From: JANQTF01 sp041741415
GTDB taxonomy: Bacteria > Bacteroidota > Bacteroidia > J057
Direction of reading: 5' to 3'
DNA length: 64,000 nucleotides
Assembly (NCBI GenBank): GCA_041741415.1
Contig: JBGSKC010000006.1
Coordinates: 1-64,000, forward strand
Numbering within the stretch: position 1 is the first letter of the stretch; every line of letters starts with the position of its first letter. The position numbers and the translations under genes are program-made. The notes under the pieces were generated by a model, which saw only the letters and a program-made list of their open reading frames with translations, did not search any database and was not told where the DNA came from. Positions 24,557 to 33,588 of this stretch are shown here, one piece after another.

Positions 24557-27106
24557 TTATCTGGCAACTTTCATTCTGGGGATTTCCAGCCGGGAGTCCG
24601 ACTGCACCCCGAGAATCAGCAGGTTTTTGCTGGGACCGGGTCCGGGTTCAAAGCCGAAATATGCCTGGAAGTGGTCAAGCGAAATAAAGGCGTTATTTCC
24701 GATCGGATACATCTGGAATGGGTTCAATCCCTGCTGGTTATTGGCCTGCACAAGTGCGAGCGTACCGTTGCTGACAGCGACTTCATATTGCTGACCTTCG
24801 TAGGCATATCGTCCTGCATACCTTGCCAGGCTCTGCTGGTCGGGCTGATCAGGGTTTTGTTGCCTGTACTCCAGCGACTGCTTCATCAAAGGCAGGAATT
24901 TGAATTCCGGATGCTCTTTCATCGCAGCCGTAACGGATTCCATCGCATCAGGCTGGCTGGTTCTGAAGGCGTCGAATGCAAGGCGGATAGCGGGCGATAT
25001 TTTCCTTGCGGCAAAGTTGTCCCCGGTAGAGGAGGAGAAGAACATCCCGATCACTTTGGACGAGGTGCTGTCTCGCCGGAATTCGATTTCTCCGGGGAAA
25101 GCCATTGTAAACTTTTCATTGCCAATTGGATACAGCTCAATATGCGCCTGTTGCCCAAATTTGACGCTAAGGTTCCCGCCTATTCTGCCTAATGTGAGTT
25201 TGAAGGAAGCCAGACCGGAGACCCAGTATTCGCCTTCATAATCAGCAAGCGCCAAAGGTTTGCCCTGCACAGAATCGAGGTAGTCGCAATGAAGGAGAAA
25301 TTGCGCAAACTGGCTCCCTTCAGGGTACAACAAGGCTCCCTGGTTAAACACGGCTCTCGCCTCTTCGACCTCCTCTTCTGCCACGAGCAGTTCTCCCTGA
25401 AGCTGAAGGGCTTCCTTGTCGTTGGGATGGCTTTTGAGGTACTCCTTGACAGCTTTGAGGGCGTCTTTGTTTTCACCAGTCCGGTGGAGGCAGTTGGCTT
25501 CCAGGAGCCTGTGTTCGTCGGGGTCGTGGCCTAGCTTCCGGAGTTGCTCAATGGCCTCCAGGGTGAGGTCATAGCGCTCCTGCATCTGGCTTTCCATCAT
25601 CAGGGAGGCCCAGTGGGTGGATTTTCCCGGCTCCAGCTGGGTCATCAGCCGAAGCAGCTCCAGGGCTTTGTCGGGCTGGTCGTTGACCTTGTAGGCCATT
25701 TGCCTGACAAGCACCGAAAGGGTTTCGGGCAACCTTCCCTGGTGGCGGGTGGCCATGCTGGCGTAGCGTTTATATTGCTCCGGGCTTCGCTGGTAGTAGT
25801 AGAGAATGGTGGCATAGGTGAAGGCAGCCCAGGAGAAGGTGGAATCCATCTCCAGAGGGGCCTGCAGCCTGACAAACAGATCGGCGCGGCGATTCCAGGA
25901 GGCATACAGGCCTTCGCCAAATGCCTGATAAGCAGCCGGATTTTTCGTGAGGGTTTCTTCGAGAGGCAGGTCCTCAAAAGTCGCCAGGTGGCTCTCCGGC
26001 ACACCAAGCCGTTGTTTGATCAGAATGGAAAGGCTGTCGGCCAGCCGCAAAACATTTGCCTGCGACAGCTGAAAGGTCTCCATCACCTGGCCGGTCGAAA
26101 CGGTGTACAAAGAGGCCTCCACCTCTAGCAGGCTGCCGTTCTGTTTTGCCGTCCCTCTGAGCAAATACTCGCAGCGCTCCCGCTTGGCTTGTTCCAGGAG
26201 CTCTTTCAGGCTGGTGAGCCCTTTTTCCTCCTGAAACATGTTGTACATATATGGATCCTGATCGAGGTCAATTTCAAGGGCATAGGGAATACCGAATTTT
26301 GCCCACGAAAGCGCAGAATCATTCTCTGAAATCTCAAATTCGCTCAGATACAGGCTTTTGCGCTCCTCAATCGGGACAATGTTCCGGGTGATTTCCTTGC
26401 CGTTTTCGTCAAAAAAAGTAACCTCATTGCCATTGGCCCGGCTGTCAAACAGCGATAAGATGGGTGCATAAATGAATGGGGCAACGGCCAGGAACAACAC
26501 CAGCCCTGCCACGTAACGGAACCAAATGGGCTGGCGACTGAACCAGTCCTTTCGGGTGCTTTCCCGCTTGATAAATTTGCCGGTGAGTTCTTTGGTCTTA
26601 GGAACAGCCAGGCCGTCGTTGCTCAGGGCAAAGACTTCCATGGGCTTGCTTACATTTTTAAAAGTGAAAAGGCCCAGCGAGGTGCCAGCAAACTGCGGCT
26701 GGTTTTTAAGGTTGTCGAAGACTGTTTCCGAAACGAGCACTGCGCCGGGCACTGCCATAGATTCCACGCGGGAGGCAATGTTCACCCCATCGCCGATCAC
26801 TTCAGTTTCAGAAAGAAAAATGTCACCAGTGTGAATGCCAATTCGCGAGGGAACTTTGGGCTCCTGTTGAAATGCCTTTTGCATGGCCACGGCACAGGCG
26901 GCAGCATCAATAGCTGAGTCAAAGACACTCAGGGTGCCGTCGCCATAATACTGAACGATCTGGCCACGGTGTGATTTATGTGCTTGTTCAAATACCTCCC
27001 TGTGCCGGTTGCGCAGGATCATGGCCTGGGCTTCGTTTTCCTGCATCAGGGCTGTGTATCCCGCGATGTCGGTGAACATGATGGCGGCTAGGCGTCGTTG
27101 AGACAT
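24557..27106 (-). CDS. Membrane class III adenylate/guanylate cyclase with TPR and duplicated C-terminal domains
   Basis: An 849-residue protein. Residues 1-165 form a complete class III cyclase domain: FTDIAGYTAL with metal-binding D13, YYGDGTL with D56, and GDGVNIASRV with N109 and R113 for the transition state. A single membrane helix (about 196-218) follows, then a TolB-like segment (about 250-370), TPR-type helices to about 630, and two similar ~70-residue modules (ADYEGEYWVSG and ARYAGRYAYEG, each with a later YPIG) resembling the lipocalin-like DUF3471 tail of some serine hydrolases. The cyclase should face the cytoplasm and the rest the periplasm. Whether it makes cAMP or cGMP is not clear. 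The ATG at 27106 (MSQRRLAAIMFTD) is preferred over the upstream extension. Confidence 0.9.
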   Translation of the reverse strand: MSQRRLAAIMFTDIAGYTALMQENEAQAMILRNRHREVFEQAHKSHRGQIVQYYGDGTLSVFDSAIDAAACAVAMQKAFQQEPKVPSRIGIHTGDIFLSETEVIGDGVNIASRVESMAVPGAVLVSETVFDNLKNQPQFAGTSLGLFTFKNVSKPMEVFALSNDGLAVPKTKELTGKFIKRESTRKDWFSRQPIWFRYVAGLVLFLAVAPFIYAPILSLFDSRANGNEVTFFDENGKEITRNIVPIEERKSLYLSEFEISENDSALSWAKFGIPYALEIDLDQDPYMYNMFQEEKGLTSLKELLEQAKRERCEYLLRGTAKQNGSLLEVEASLYTVSTGQVMETFQLSQANVLRLADSLSILIKQRLGVPESHLATFEDLPLEETLTKNPAAYQAFGEGLYASWNRRADLFVRLQAPLEMDSTFSWAAFTYATILYYYQRSPEQYKRYASMATRHQGRLPETLSVLVRQMAYKVNDQPDKALELLRLMTQLEPGKSTHWASLMMESQMQERYDLTLEAIEQLRKLGHDPDEHRLLEANCLHRTGENKDALKAVKEYLKSHPNDKEALQLQGELLVAEEEVEEARAVFNQGALLYPEGSQFAQFLLHCDYLDSVQGKPLALADYEGEYWVSGLASFKLTLGRIGGNLSVKFGQQAHIELYPIGNEKFTMAFPGEIEFRRDSTSSKVIGMFFSSSTGDNFAARKISPAIRLAFDAFRTSQPDAMESVTAAMKEHPEFKFLPLMKQSLEYRQQNPDQPDQQSLARYAGRYAYEGQQYEVAVSNGTLALVQANNQQGLNPFQMYPIGNNAFISLDHFQAYFGFEPGPGPSKNLLILGVQSDSRLEIPRMKVAR

Positions 27107-27279
27107 GGGCAAGAATGGTTTGTCTAAAAATAATCCCTCGTCCTGAAAGATAATAGATTTGGATAACAACTTTGTATTGAAGCTCAACAAAGGCCGGAAT
27201 CTCCCTCGTTCAATCCAATTAAACTGGTGGGTTTTCCAAAAAAGTTGGCTTTTTGCAATTTTGCTTCAAAAATAACTGC

Positions 27280-27287
27280 TAAATTTG
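27280..27287 (+). promoter_or_regulatory. Bacteroidota-type -7 box upstream of the MATE gene
   Basis: TAAATTTG matches TAnnTTTG and lies 35 bp before the ATG at 27322. No correctly spaced -33 TTG is seen, so support is partial. Confidence 0.4.
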
Positions 27288-27321
27288 CCTGCCTTTTATT
27301 CACCCGAACAACCACCTGAAC

Positions 27322-28707
27322 ATGGCAGGCATCCTAGACACCTTCCGCGAAGCACTCCGAGGGGAGGACGCGGATTATACCAAGATGAAGGTCAACCGGG
27401 CAATCGTGCTGCTGGCCATCCCCATGATCCTGGAAATGGCCATGGAGAGCTTGTTTGCAGTGGTTGATGCGTTTTTTGTAGGCCAGATAGGCCCGGGATC
27501 GCTCGCTACCATCGGGTTTACCGAGTCGGTTCTAACCCTCGTTTATGGGCTTGCTTTTGGCCTGGCCATGGGCACTACCGCCGTGGTAGCCCGCCGCTGG
27601 GGGGAGAAAGATTATGCCGGGGCAGCTAAAAGCAGTGGCACCGCCATCATGATCGCCATTTCCATGTCGGTGGCATTTGGGATCCTTGGTTACTTCTATG
27701 CGCCCAACATCCTGGGGCTGATGGGGGCAGAGCAAAACGTGATCGAAACGGGCAGCGATTATACCCGGATCATGTTCAGCACCCAGATCGTGATCATGCT
27801 GCTGTTTTTGCACAACGCCATTTTCAGGGGTGCGGGCAATGCCGCCGCTGCCATGAGGGCCCTCTGGCTGGCCAATGGCATCAACATTGTGCTAGACCCC
27901 TTGCTCATCTTCGGCATTGGCCCCTTTCCTGAAATGGGCGTAACCGGCGCGGCAGTTGCCACCTGCATCGGGCGTGGCTTTGGGGTGGTATTTCAGGTGT
28001 ATCTGCTGTATTTCGGTGGAAAAACCATCAGGATTCACTTGCGAGACCTTGGTTTCGACTGGGAACTGGTGAAAAAAATCATCAAAGTAGGTGCCGGTGG
28101 TGCCGGGCAATTTCTCATCGCATCTGCCAGTTGGATTTTTCTGATGAAGATCATGTCTCAATATGGTACTGCCGTAGTGGATGGCTACACTGCCTCCATC
28201 AGGGTTATTATTTTTGCGATTTTGCCCGCCTGGGGCATGTCCAATGCAGCAGCCACGCTGGTGGGCCAAAACCTCGGTGCCAAAGAACCCGTCCGTGCCG
28301 GAGAGTCTGTCTGGATTACAGCGCGCTACGCAATGTTTTTTCTGCTATTTGTTTCTCTTTGCATGCTCGCCTTCGCCCCCCAGATTCTCGACATTTTCAC
28401 CAACGACCCTGAAACCATCCGCGCAGGTGCCATGAGCCTGAGAATTATTGCAGCAGGATACCCCTTCTTTGCTTATGGCATGGTTCTCACCAATGCTTTC
28501 AACGGAGCCGGAGATACCCGTACCCCTACCATCCTGAACCTTGTTTGTTTCTGGGCTCTCCAGATCCCATTGGCCTGGCTGCTGGCCAACCCGGTTGGCT
28601 GGGAGGAATATGGGGTGTACCTGGGTGTGGTCATTAGCGAAACGATCCTGGCCCTGAGCGCCATTTATCTCTTTCGGCTCGGGAAATGGAAGCTGGTGGA
28701 AGTGTAG
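27322..28707 (+). CDS. MATE-family multidrug/metabolite exporter
   Basis: A 461-residue inner-membrane antiporter with about twelve hydrophobic helices in two pseudo-symmetric halves. Family segments include IPMILEMAMESLFAVVDAFFVGQIG near the N-terminus, MGTTAVVARRWGEKDYAGA, and NAFNGAGDTRTPT in the second half. MATE proteins expel cationic or toxic compounds in exchange for Na+ or H+; the substrate is not predictable. It is divergent from the cyclase gene and converges with priA with 5 bp between stop codons. Confidence 0.93.
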   Translation: MAGILDTFREALRGEDADYTKMKVNRAIVLLAIPMILEMAMESLFAVVDAFFVGQIGPGSLATIGFTESVLTLVYGLAFGLAMGTTAVVARRWGEKDYAGAAKSSGTAIMIAISMSVAFGILGYFYAPNILGLMGAEQNVIETGSDYTRIMFSTQIVIMLLFLHNAIFRGAGNAAAAMRALWLANGINIVLDPLLIFGIGPFPEMGVTGAAVATCIGRGFGVVFQVYLLYFGGKTIRIHLRDLGFDWELVKKIIKVGAGGAGQFLIASASWIFLMKIMSQYGTAVVDGYTASIRVIIFAILPAWGMSNAAATLVGQNLGAKEPVRAGESVWITARYAMFFLLFVSLCMLAFAPQILDIFTNDPETIRAGAMSLRIIAAGYPFFAYGMVLTNAFNGAGDTRTPTILNLVCFWALQIPLAWLLANPVGWEEYGVYLGVVISETILALSAIYLFRLGKWKLVEV

Positions 28708-28712
28708 GCTGA

Positions 28713-31169
28713 TTATACCGGGTCCACATCCACGATCACCCGCAGGGTTTTTTGCGGGGCAGCCTCGAAATATGCCCGGATAGCGCCTTGCAGCACATCC
28801 CGCAACTGACTCACCGAAGCATTTCGCTTTACCTTGATCAGGTATTGCATCCTGAACAAGTTCCTCACCCTGGCCACCAATGCATAGTCGGGGCCCAGCA
28901 GGTTGGTTCCGAAATGCGGAGCAAGCATGCCATGCAGCCGTTTGCTTTCTGCTTCGATGAAGGTTCTGTCCGGGTGGCGAATTTCCACCCGCACCAGCCT
29001 TGAAAACGGCGGATAAGCATGCGCCTGCCGGTCGGGGAGTTGCTGGTGGTAGTACACATCAAAAGGCTTGGGCAACAGCTCCAGAATGGGGTGGTCTGGC
29101 ATGTAGGTTTGGATGATGACCCGGCCCTGCTTCGTGGACCGGCCCGCCCTACCACTGACCTGAGTGAGCATCTGGTAGGCGTGCTCGTAAGCCCGAAAAT
29201 CGGGGTATCCCAGCATCTGGTCAGCTGAGATGACCCCGACGAGGGTAACATTTTCAAAATCAAGCCCTTTCGATACCATCTGCGTCCCGACAAGCACGTC
29301 GATTTGCCCCAGCTCAAACTGCTGGATCAGGTGCTGGTAGCCATATTTGGTCCGCGTCGTGTCGAGGTCCATGCGCTCCACCCGGTGGTTTGGGTAGCGC
29401 TCTGCTGCTTGTTCTGCAATTTTTTCCGTTCCGATTCCGCCCTGGTTCAAAGTAAAATTGCCGCATTGTTCGCAGGCCTGGGTTTTGAAGGAAGTATAGC
29501 CGCAATAATGGCAGCGAAGGTGGTCTTTGGCTTTGTGGTAGGTGAGGCTAATGTCGCAATTGATGCACTGCGGCACGTGACCACAGGTTTCGCACACCAT
29601 GAAAGGAGCATAGCCGCGGCGGTTTTGGAACAAAATGACCTGCTCGCCCCGGTCGAGCGTTTCCTGAATGGCGTCTTCCAGCACTTTGGAAAAAACGCCC
29701 GACAGAAGTTTCTGGCGCTTCTGGACTCGCATATCTACCAGTTCCAGGATCGGAGGATGGGTTGCAACGGCTTTTTGGTGCAATTCCACCAGCCGGTATT
29801 TGCCGCTCAGGGCATTGTGGTAGGTCTCGATGGCGGGGGTGGCGGTTCCAAGCAAAATGGGAATATTGAGCATGTGGGCAAACACCACGGCTACGTCCCT
29901 GGCGTGGTAGCGGGGAGATGGCTCCTGCTGTTTGAAAGACTGCTCATGTTCTTCGTCCACCACAATCAGCCCCAGCTCCTGAAAAGGGAGGAAAATGGCT
30001 GAACGAACGCCCACGACCACTTCAAACTCCCGGTTCCGGACCTTTTGCCAGATTTCGACACGCTCCTGGTCATTGAACCGGCTGTGATAAATGCCGACCA
30101 TTTCGCCGAAGGCTGTCCGGATCCGCTCGATGATTTGCTTGGTGAGGGTAATTTCCGGCAGGAGATACAGAACCTGCTTTCCCTGGGCCAGAACATCCCG
30201 GATCAGCTCGATATACAGGTGTGTTTTCCCTGAGCCTGTGATGCCGTGGAGCAAAACAGGCTGCCAGGTTTCGCTTTGGAACCCTTCCCGGATTTCGCCG
30301 AGGGCCCGCTCCTGTTCCCCGGTAAGCTGCACATTCGCCAGCTTGGGGCGGTATCCGTGAAATTCCAACCTGTCAACAAGCACTTCCTCCTGCTCTACAA
30401 AACCCTTGTCAATCAGCGCTTTGGCTACTTGCGAACCAAGCTCAAGGCGTTTTAGTGTCTCGGACTTCGGCAGAGACTGGCCTTTGAAATAGGCCGAAAC
30501 GATCTCCATCAGCAGGTTTTCCTGACTTGGGACCTTACTCAGTTTGTCAAACGCTTTCTGAAGTTGGGCTTCTTCATGGAAGGCTTCGGCGAGCTTGAGG
30601 TAGGTTTTGGTTTTGGGCTTATAGGTATCTACGACCTCCTGCCGGAGCCTGATGAGTCCCCGGGATTCCATGCTTTTGAGGCGGGGGCCGGGGTTAGCCA
30701 CATCCCAGATCGCAGCAGCATCCTCAAACGTGAGTGCTCCCTGGATCGACAAGCCCTCCATGAGCAGAAATTCTTTGTCGTCCATTGGCAGCTGTTCCCA
30801 GGCCAGGTCGGGCGTCATCTCGATTCTGGTGGCGCTTTCCGGCTTCAGGCCCAGCGGCAGTGCAGCCCGGAACACTTCCCCCTCGGTGCAGGCATAATAG
30901 GTGGCAATCCAGGTATACAGCTGAAGATGAACCGGCAACAACAGCGGTTGCTGGTCCAGGAGTTCTTCAATTGGCCGAAACTGATCTTCCTGGGCTCCGG
31001 CGGGCAGCTGGTGGAGGCGCTTGACAAGGCCGGTGTAAATCTTCTTTTTGCCAAACGGAACCAGCACCCTCATGCCTGGCTGAATCTGAGCCTCCTGCTG
31101 GGGAGTTACCAGATAGTCAAATTCTGATTTAACAGGAAGGGGCAGGATAACCTCAGCAAGCAGGCGCAT
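28713..31169 (-). CDS. priA: Primosomal helicase PriA
   Basis: An 818-residue replication-restart helicase. It has the N-terminal 3'-DNA-binding domain (MRLLAEVILPLPVKSEFDYLV), Walker A GITGSGKT (K315), Walker B DEEH, a helicase C-terminal half with RRGYAPF, and the PriA-specific zinc module with eight cysteines in CETCGHVPQCINC, CHYCG and CEQCG. PriA recognises collapsed forks and reloads the replicative helicase. ATG 31169 is preferred to the TTG two codons upstream. It stands alone and is divergent from an AraC regulator gene. Confidence 0.97.
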   Translation of the reverse strand: MRLLAEVILPLPVKSEFDYLVTPQQEAQIQPGMRVLVPFGKKKIYTGLVKRLHQLPAGAQEDQFRPIEELLDQQPLLLPVHLQLYTWIATYYACTEGEVFRAALPLGLKPESATRIEMTPDLAWEQLPMDDKEFLLMEGLSIQGALTFEDAAAIWDVANPGPRLKSMESRGLIRLRQEVVDTYKPKTKTYLKLAEAFHEEAQLQKAFDKLSKVPSQENLLMEIVSAYFKGQSLPKSETLKRLELGSQVAKALIDKGFVEQEEVLVDRLEFHGYRPKLANVQLTGEQERALGEIREGFQSETWQPVLLHGITGSGKTHLYIELIRDVLAQGKQVLYLLPEITLTKQIIERIRTAFGEMVGIYHSRFNDQERVEIWQKVRNREFEVVVGVRSAIFLPFQELGLIVVDEEHEQSFKQQEPSPRYHARDVAVVFAHMLNIPILLGTATPAIETYHNALSGKYRLVELHQKAVATHPPILELVDMRVQKRQKLLSGVFSKVLEDAIQETLDRGEQVILFQNRRGYAPFMVCETCGHVPQCINCDISLTYHKAKDHLRCHYCGYTSFKTQACEQCGNFTLNQGGIGTEKIAEQAAERYPNHRVERMDLDTTRTKYGYQHLIQQFELGQIDVLVGTQMVSKGLDFENVTLVGVISADQMLGYPDFRAYEHAYQMLTQVSGRAGRSTKQGRVIIQTYMPDHPILELLPKPFDVYYHQQLPDRQAHAYPPFSRLVRVEIRHPDRTFIEAESKRLHGMLAPHFGTNLLGPDYALVARVRNLFRMQYLIKVKRNASVSQLRDVLQGAIRAYFEAAPQKTLRVIVDVDPV

Positions 31170-31312
31170 AGGCAAATATGGGTAGCAAAATACTCATCTT
31201 GTTGGAGATGCGGAAGCCGGTGTTGTTTTTTTCAGCGATCATTCAAAGGCATTTTGGTTGACTTGATCCATCATCTTGGCGTTTTTTGCTTTCAAAGACT
31301 GACTCCCTGAAC

Positions 31313-32191
31313 ATGCTCACCATCCCAGACCGCCTTTTTGACCTGCCTTCCGTTACGATCCTCCATCGCTCACCCGGGGTTGTCCTTCTCCGCAAACAAC
31401 TCCCTGAAAACCAGGAAGGTCGGTTAAGTTTGCTTCGCATGCACACCTTTTCCATCGTCCGGCTGGGAGAGCAGTTGATCACCTCAGAAACAGGGCACAG
31501 CCTGGTAGTCAAGCCAGGAACCATCGGAATGATTCCCAGAGGGTTTTATACCGTCTCTGATTTTGTTGCGGAGGCAGGCTCCTTCGAGTCGGTTATTTTG
31601 TTCTGTTCAGATGAGGCCCTCCGGCGCCTGACGTTTTCTGCCCTGTCATCCCACCCTGGCGGGTTGCCCGAATTTATTTCGGGAGCTGTGCCCGTTATGG
31701 CCCGGCAGTGGACCAACGAGGTTCTGAATGGGTATAACAAGCTGGGAAGCAGATCTGAGCCATGGTTTGACCTGAAAATCAAGGAGTTGTTTTTGCTTCT
31801 CCAACTGGATCAGCCAGCCTTGACTCAGCGGGTGGCCTCCTGGACAATGGCTGGCCAGGTACCTTTGCTTTCTATCATGGAAACATTTGCCCATCATCCG
31901 CTGACGATTCAGGACTATGCTTTGTTGAGCGGGCGCAGCGAATCAGCATTCCGACGGGAGTTTCGCATAAAAACGGGAATGTCTCCCCTGCAATGGCTGA
32001 AGCTGAAAAGGCTCGCCAGGGCATGGGACCTCCTTCGCATGGAGCAGGGTCCCGTGGCCGAAGTTTCAGCAAGGGTTGGGTATGAAAATGTGTCTCATTT
32101 CATCAGGGAGTTCAAAAAATGCTACGGGCATACGCCGGGAGTTTTGGCTCAGAAGCCAGTGGATCTTTCTGATCGTTTTCCGGCATACTGA
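31313..32191 (+). CDS. AraC-family transcriptional regulator
   Basis: A 292-residue regulator with an N-terminal ligand or dimerisation domain (about 1-180, cupin-like beta segments) and a C-terminal AraC/XylS double helix-turn-helix (about 195-285), shown by LLSGRSESAFRREFRIKTGMSPLQWLKLKRLARA and EVSARVGYENVSHFIREFKKCYGHTPG. The ATG at 31313 is preferred to a TTG at 31286. The next gene, an NAD-linked dehydrogenase 65 bp downstream on the same strand, is a plausible target, but no ligand can be named. Confidence 0.9.
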   Translation: MLTIPDRLFDLPSVTILHRSPGVVLLRKQLPENQEGRLSLLRMHTFSIVRLGEQLITSETGHSLVVKPGTIGMIPRGFYTVSDFVAEAGSFESVILFCSDEALRRLTFSALSSHPGGLPEFISGAVPVMARQWTNEVLNGYNKLGSRSEPWFDLKIKELFLLLQLDQPALTQRVASWTMAGQVPLLSIMETFAHHPLTIQDYALLSGRSESAFRREFRIKTGMSPLQWLKLKRLARAWDLLRMEQGPVAEVSARVGYENVSHFIREFKKCYGHTPGVLAQKPVDLSDRFPAY

Positions 32192-32256
32192 CTGCTTTCC
32201 GGCATTGACAGAGGGCCGATTAGCCTAATTTGGGCTTCATATTCAACCTATCGACA

Positions 32257-33126
32257 ATGAAAATTGCCTTTCTTGGACTCGGGATCATGGGAAGCAGGAT
32301 GGCTTCCAATTTGCTGGCAGCCTATCCCGGACTGACTGTCTGGAACCGCTCCCCGGAGCCCGCTCTCGCTTTGGCGCAATCTGGTTCGGTGGTCGCTTTG
32401 TCGGCCAGGGAAGCCGTGCAGGAGGCTGACCTCGTGGTGACGATGCTGGCATCTCCTTCAGCCGTCGAAGATGTCATGCTGGGAGCCAAAGGTGCCCTTT
32501 TGAGCATGAAGCCAGGTGCGGTCTGGGTAGATTGCTCAACGGTAAACCCGTCCTTTTCTCAGGGATGTGCCATCGCTGCCAGGGAAGCAGGGCTTGATTT
32601 TCTGGATGCTCCGGTGGTGGGCACCAAACCCCAGGCTGAGCAGTCCGGATTGGTTTTCCTGGTGGGAGGGGATTCTGTTGTTCTCGAAAAAGTAAGTGAG
32701 GCTTTGAAGCCAATGGGCCAGCGAATTCTTCACATTGGCCCAAACGGCCTGGGCAGCTCGTTCAAAATACTGCTTAATTCTCTGCTGGCACAATCTGTTC
32801 TGGCTTTTGCCGAAACCCTGCATATGGGAGAGGCCATGGGTCTCGACAAGGCCTGGCTTCTGCAAAACCTGCCTGAATTTCCGGTTGTCGCCCCGGTTGT
32901 CAGGGGGAAAATCGCCAATTTCTCGGAAGAGGTTTATGAGCCTTTTTTCCCATTAGAACTGATGCTCAAGGATTTGGGTCTCGTAACAGAGACTGCGCTG
33001 GAAAGGGGAATCGCAGTTCCTTTGGCAAATGCCGCAAAGGGAGTCTATGCACTTGCGAATGAACAGGGCCTTGGCCGGCTGGATTTTTCTGCTGTGAACG
33101 AGGTGTTGAAAAGGAAAGCGGATTAG
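32257..33126 (+). CDS. NAD(P)-dependent dehydrogenase, 3-hydroxyisobutyrate dehydrogenase family
   Basis: A 289-residue beta-hydroxyacid dehydrogenase. The Rossmann motif GLGIMGSRM begins at residue 7, the substrate segment is DCSTVNPSF (92-100), DAPVVGTKPQAE (117-128) replaces the usual DAPVSG, and the catalytic lysine is K170 in GSSFKILLNS. Family members oxidise 3-hydroxyisobutyrate, tartronate semialdehyde or succinate semialdehyde-type substrates; the exact one is open. ATG 32257 is preferred to TTG 32230 since it begins directly with the beta-alpha-beta fold. It may be controlled by the adjacent AraC protein. Confidence 0.9.
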   Translation: MKIAFLGLGIMGSRMASNLLAAYPGLTVWNRSPEPALALAQSGSVVALSAREAVQEADLVVTMLASPSAVEDVMLGAKGALLSMKPGAVWVDCSTVNPSFSQGCAIAAREAGLDFLDAPVVGTKPQAEQSGLVFLVGGDSVVLEKVSEALKPMGQRILHIGPNGLGSSFKILLNSLLAQSVLAFAETLHMGEAMGLDKAWLLQNLPEFPVVAPVVRGKIANFSEEVYEPFFPLELMLKDLGLVTETALERGIAVPLANAAKGVYALANEQGLGRLDFSAVNEVLKRKAD

Positions 33127-33171
33127 TTTCCTGCTCCTTGCCCTCAGGCGGGACATGCGCTCATTTGCCAC

Positions 33172-33588
33172 TTAAAACCTCAGCATCTTCACCCTGAGAT
33201 AAAGGTTGCCGCTGCCAGCCTGGGGAAGCATGTCCATTTCTCCCGCGCGAATCCATAGAGGTACCGTCATTTTCTTTTCGAGGCTGGTTTCCACCCGGCA
33301 CAAGAAGCTGTGCCCTGCCGGGTTGGCGCGTTCATGTTCGGGAAGCCAGCGGGCTGGAACACTCAGTGGCTGCTCCTGCCGGGCGGCAAGTGGTTTTGCA
33401 GAACTCGAAGAAGGGCTCCACTGCAAAGCCGGACCCGGCTGATAGGCGGAGATGAGCAAGGTGTCCTGGCAAAAACCTGCGAAAGGAGAAACCAGGATGA
33501 TCAGAAATAAAGCCGGGCTCAGCCGCCTGCCAACTGGCAGCGGCTGAGCCCGGAAATTCAATAAAGACGATGCCTTTATTTGCTCCAT
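33172..33588 (-). CDS. Small exported protein, function unknown
   Basis: A possible 138-residue protein. The ATG at 33588 gives an unusually long n-region before a convincing signal peptide (RRLSPALFLIILVSPFAGFCQ), then a proline- and serine-rich middle and a beta-like end (GNLYLRVKMLRF). The first 30 codons run through the terminator-like hairpin of the DUF2911 gene, and the ATG lies 10 bp before that gene's stop. No in-frame ATG, GTG or TTG is available between the hairpin and the hydrophobic core. So either the hairpin is translated or a rare start codon is used. The family is not recognised. Confidence 0.5.
   Translation of the reverse strand: MEQIKASSLLNFRAQPLPVGRRLSPALFLIILVSPFAGFCQDTLLISAYQPGPALQWSPSSSSAKPLAARQEQPLSVPARWLPEHERANPAGHSFLCRVETSLEKKMTVPLWIRAGEMDMLPQAGSGNLYLRVKMLRF
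33503..33553 (-). terminator. Strong hairpin after the DUF2911 gene
   Basis: CCGGGCTCAGCCG (33513-33525) pairs perfectly with CGGCTGAGCCCGG (33541-33553), with an inner CTGCCA/TGGCAG extension. Read leftward it is followed by CTTTATTTC, a moderate T-rich tail. It begins 22 bp after the DUF2911 stop and overlaps the 5' end of the next frame. Confidence 0.75.
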
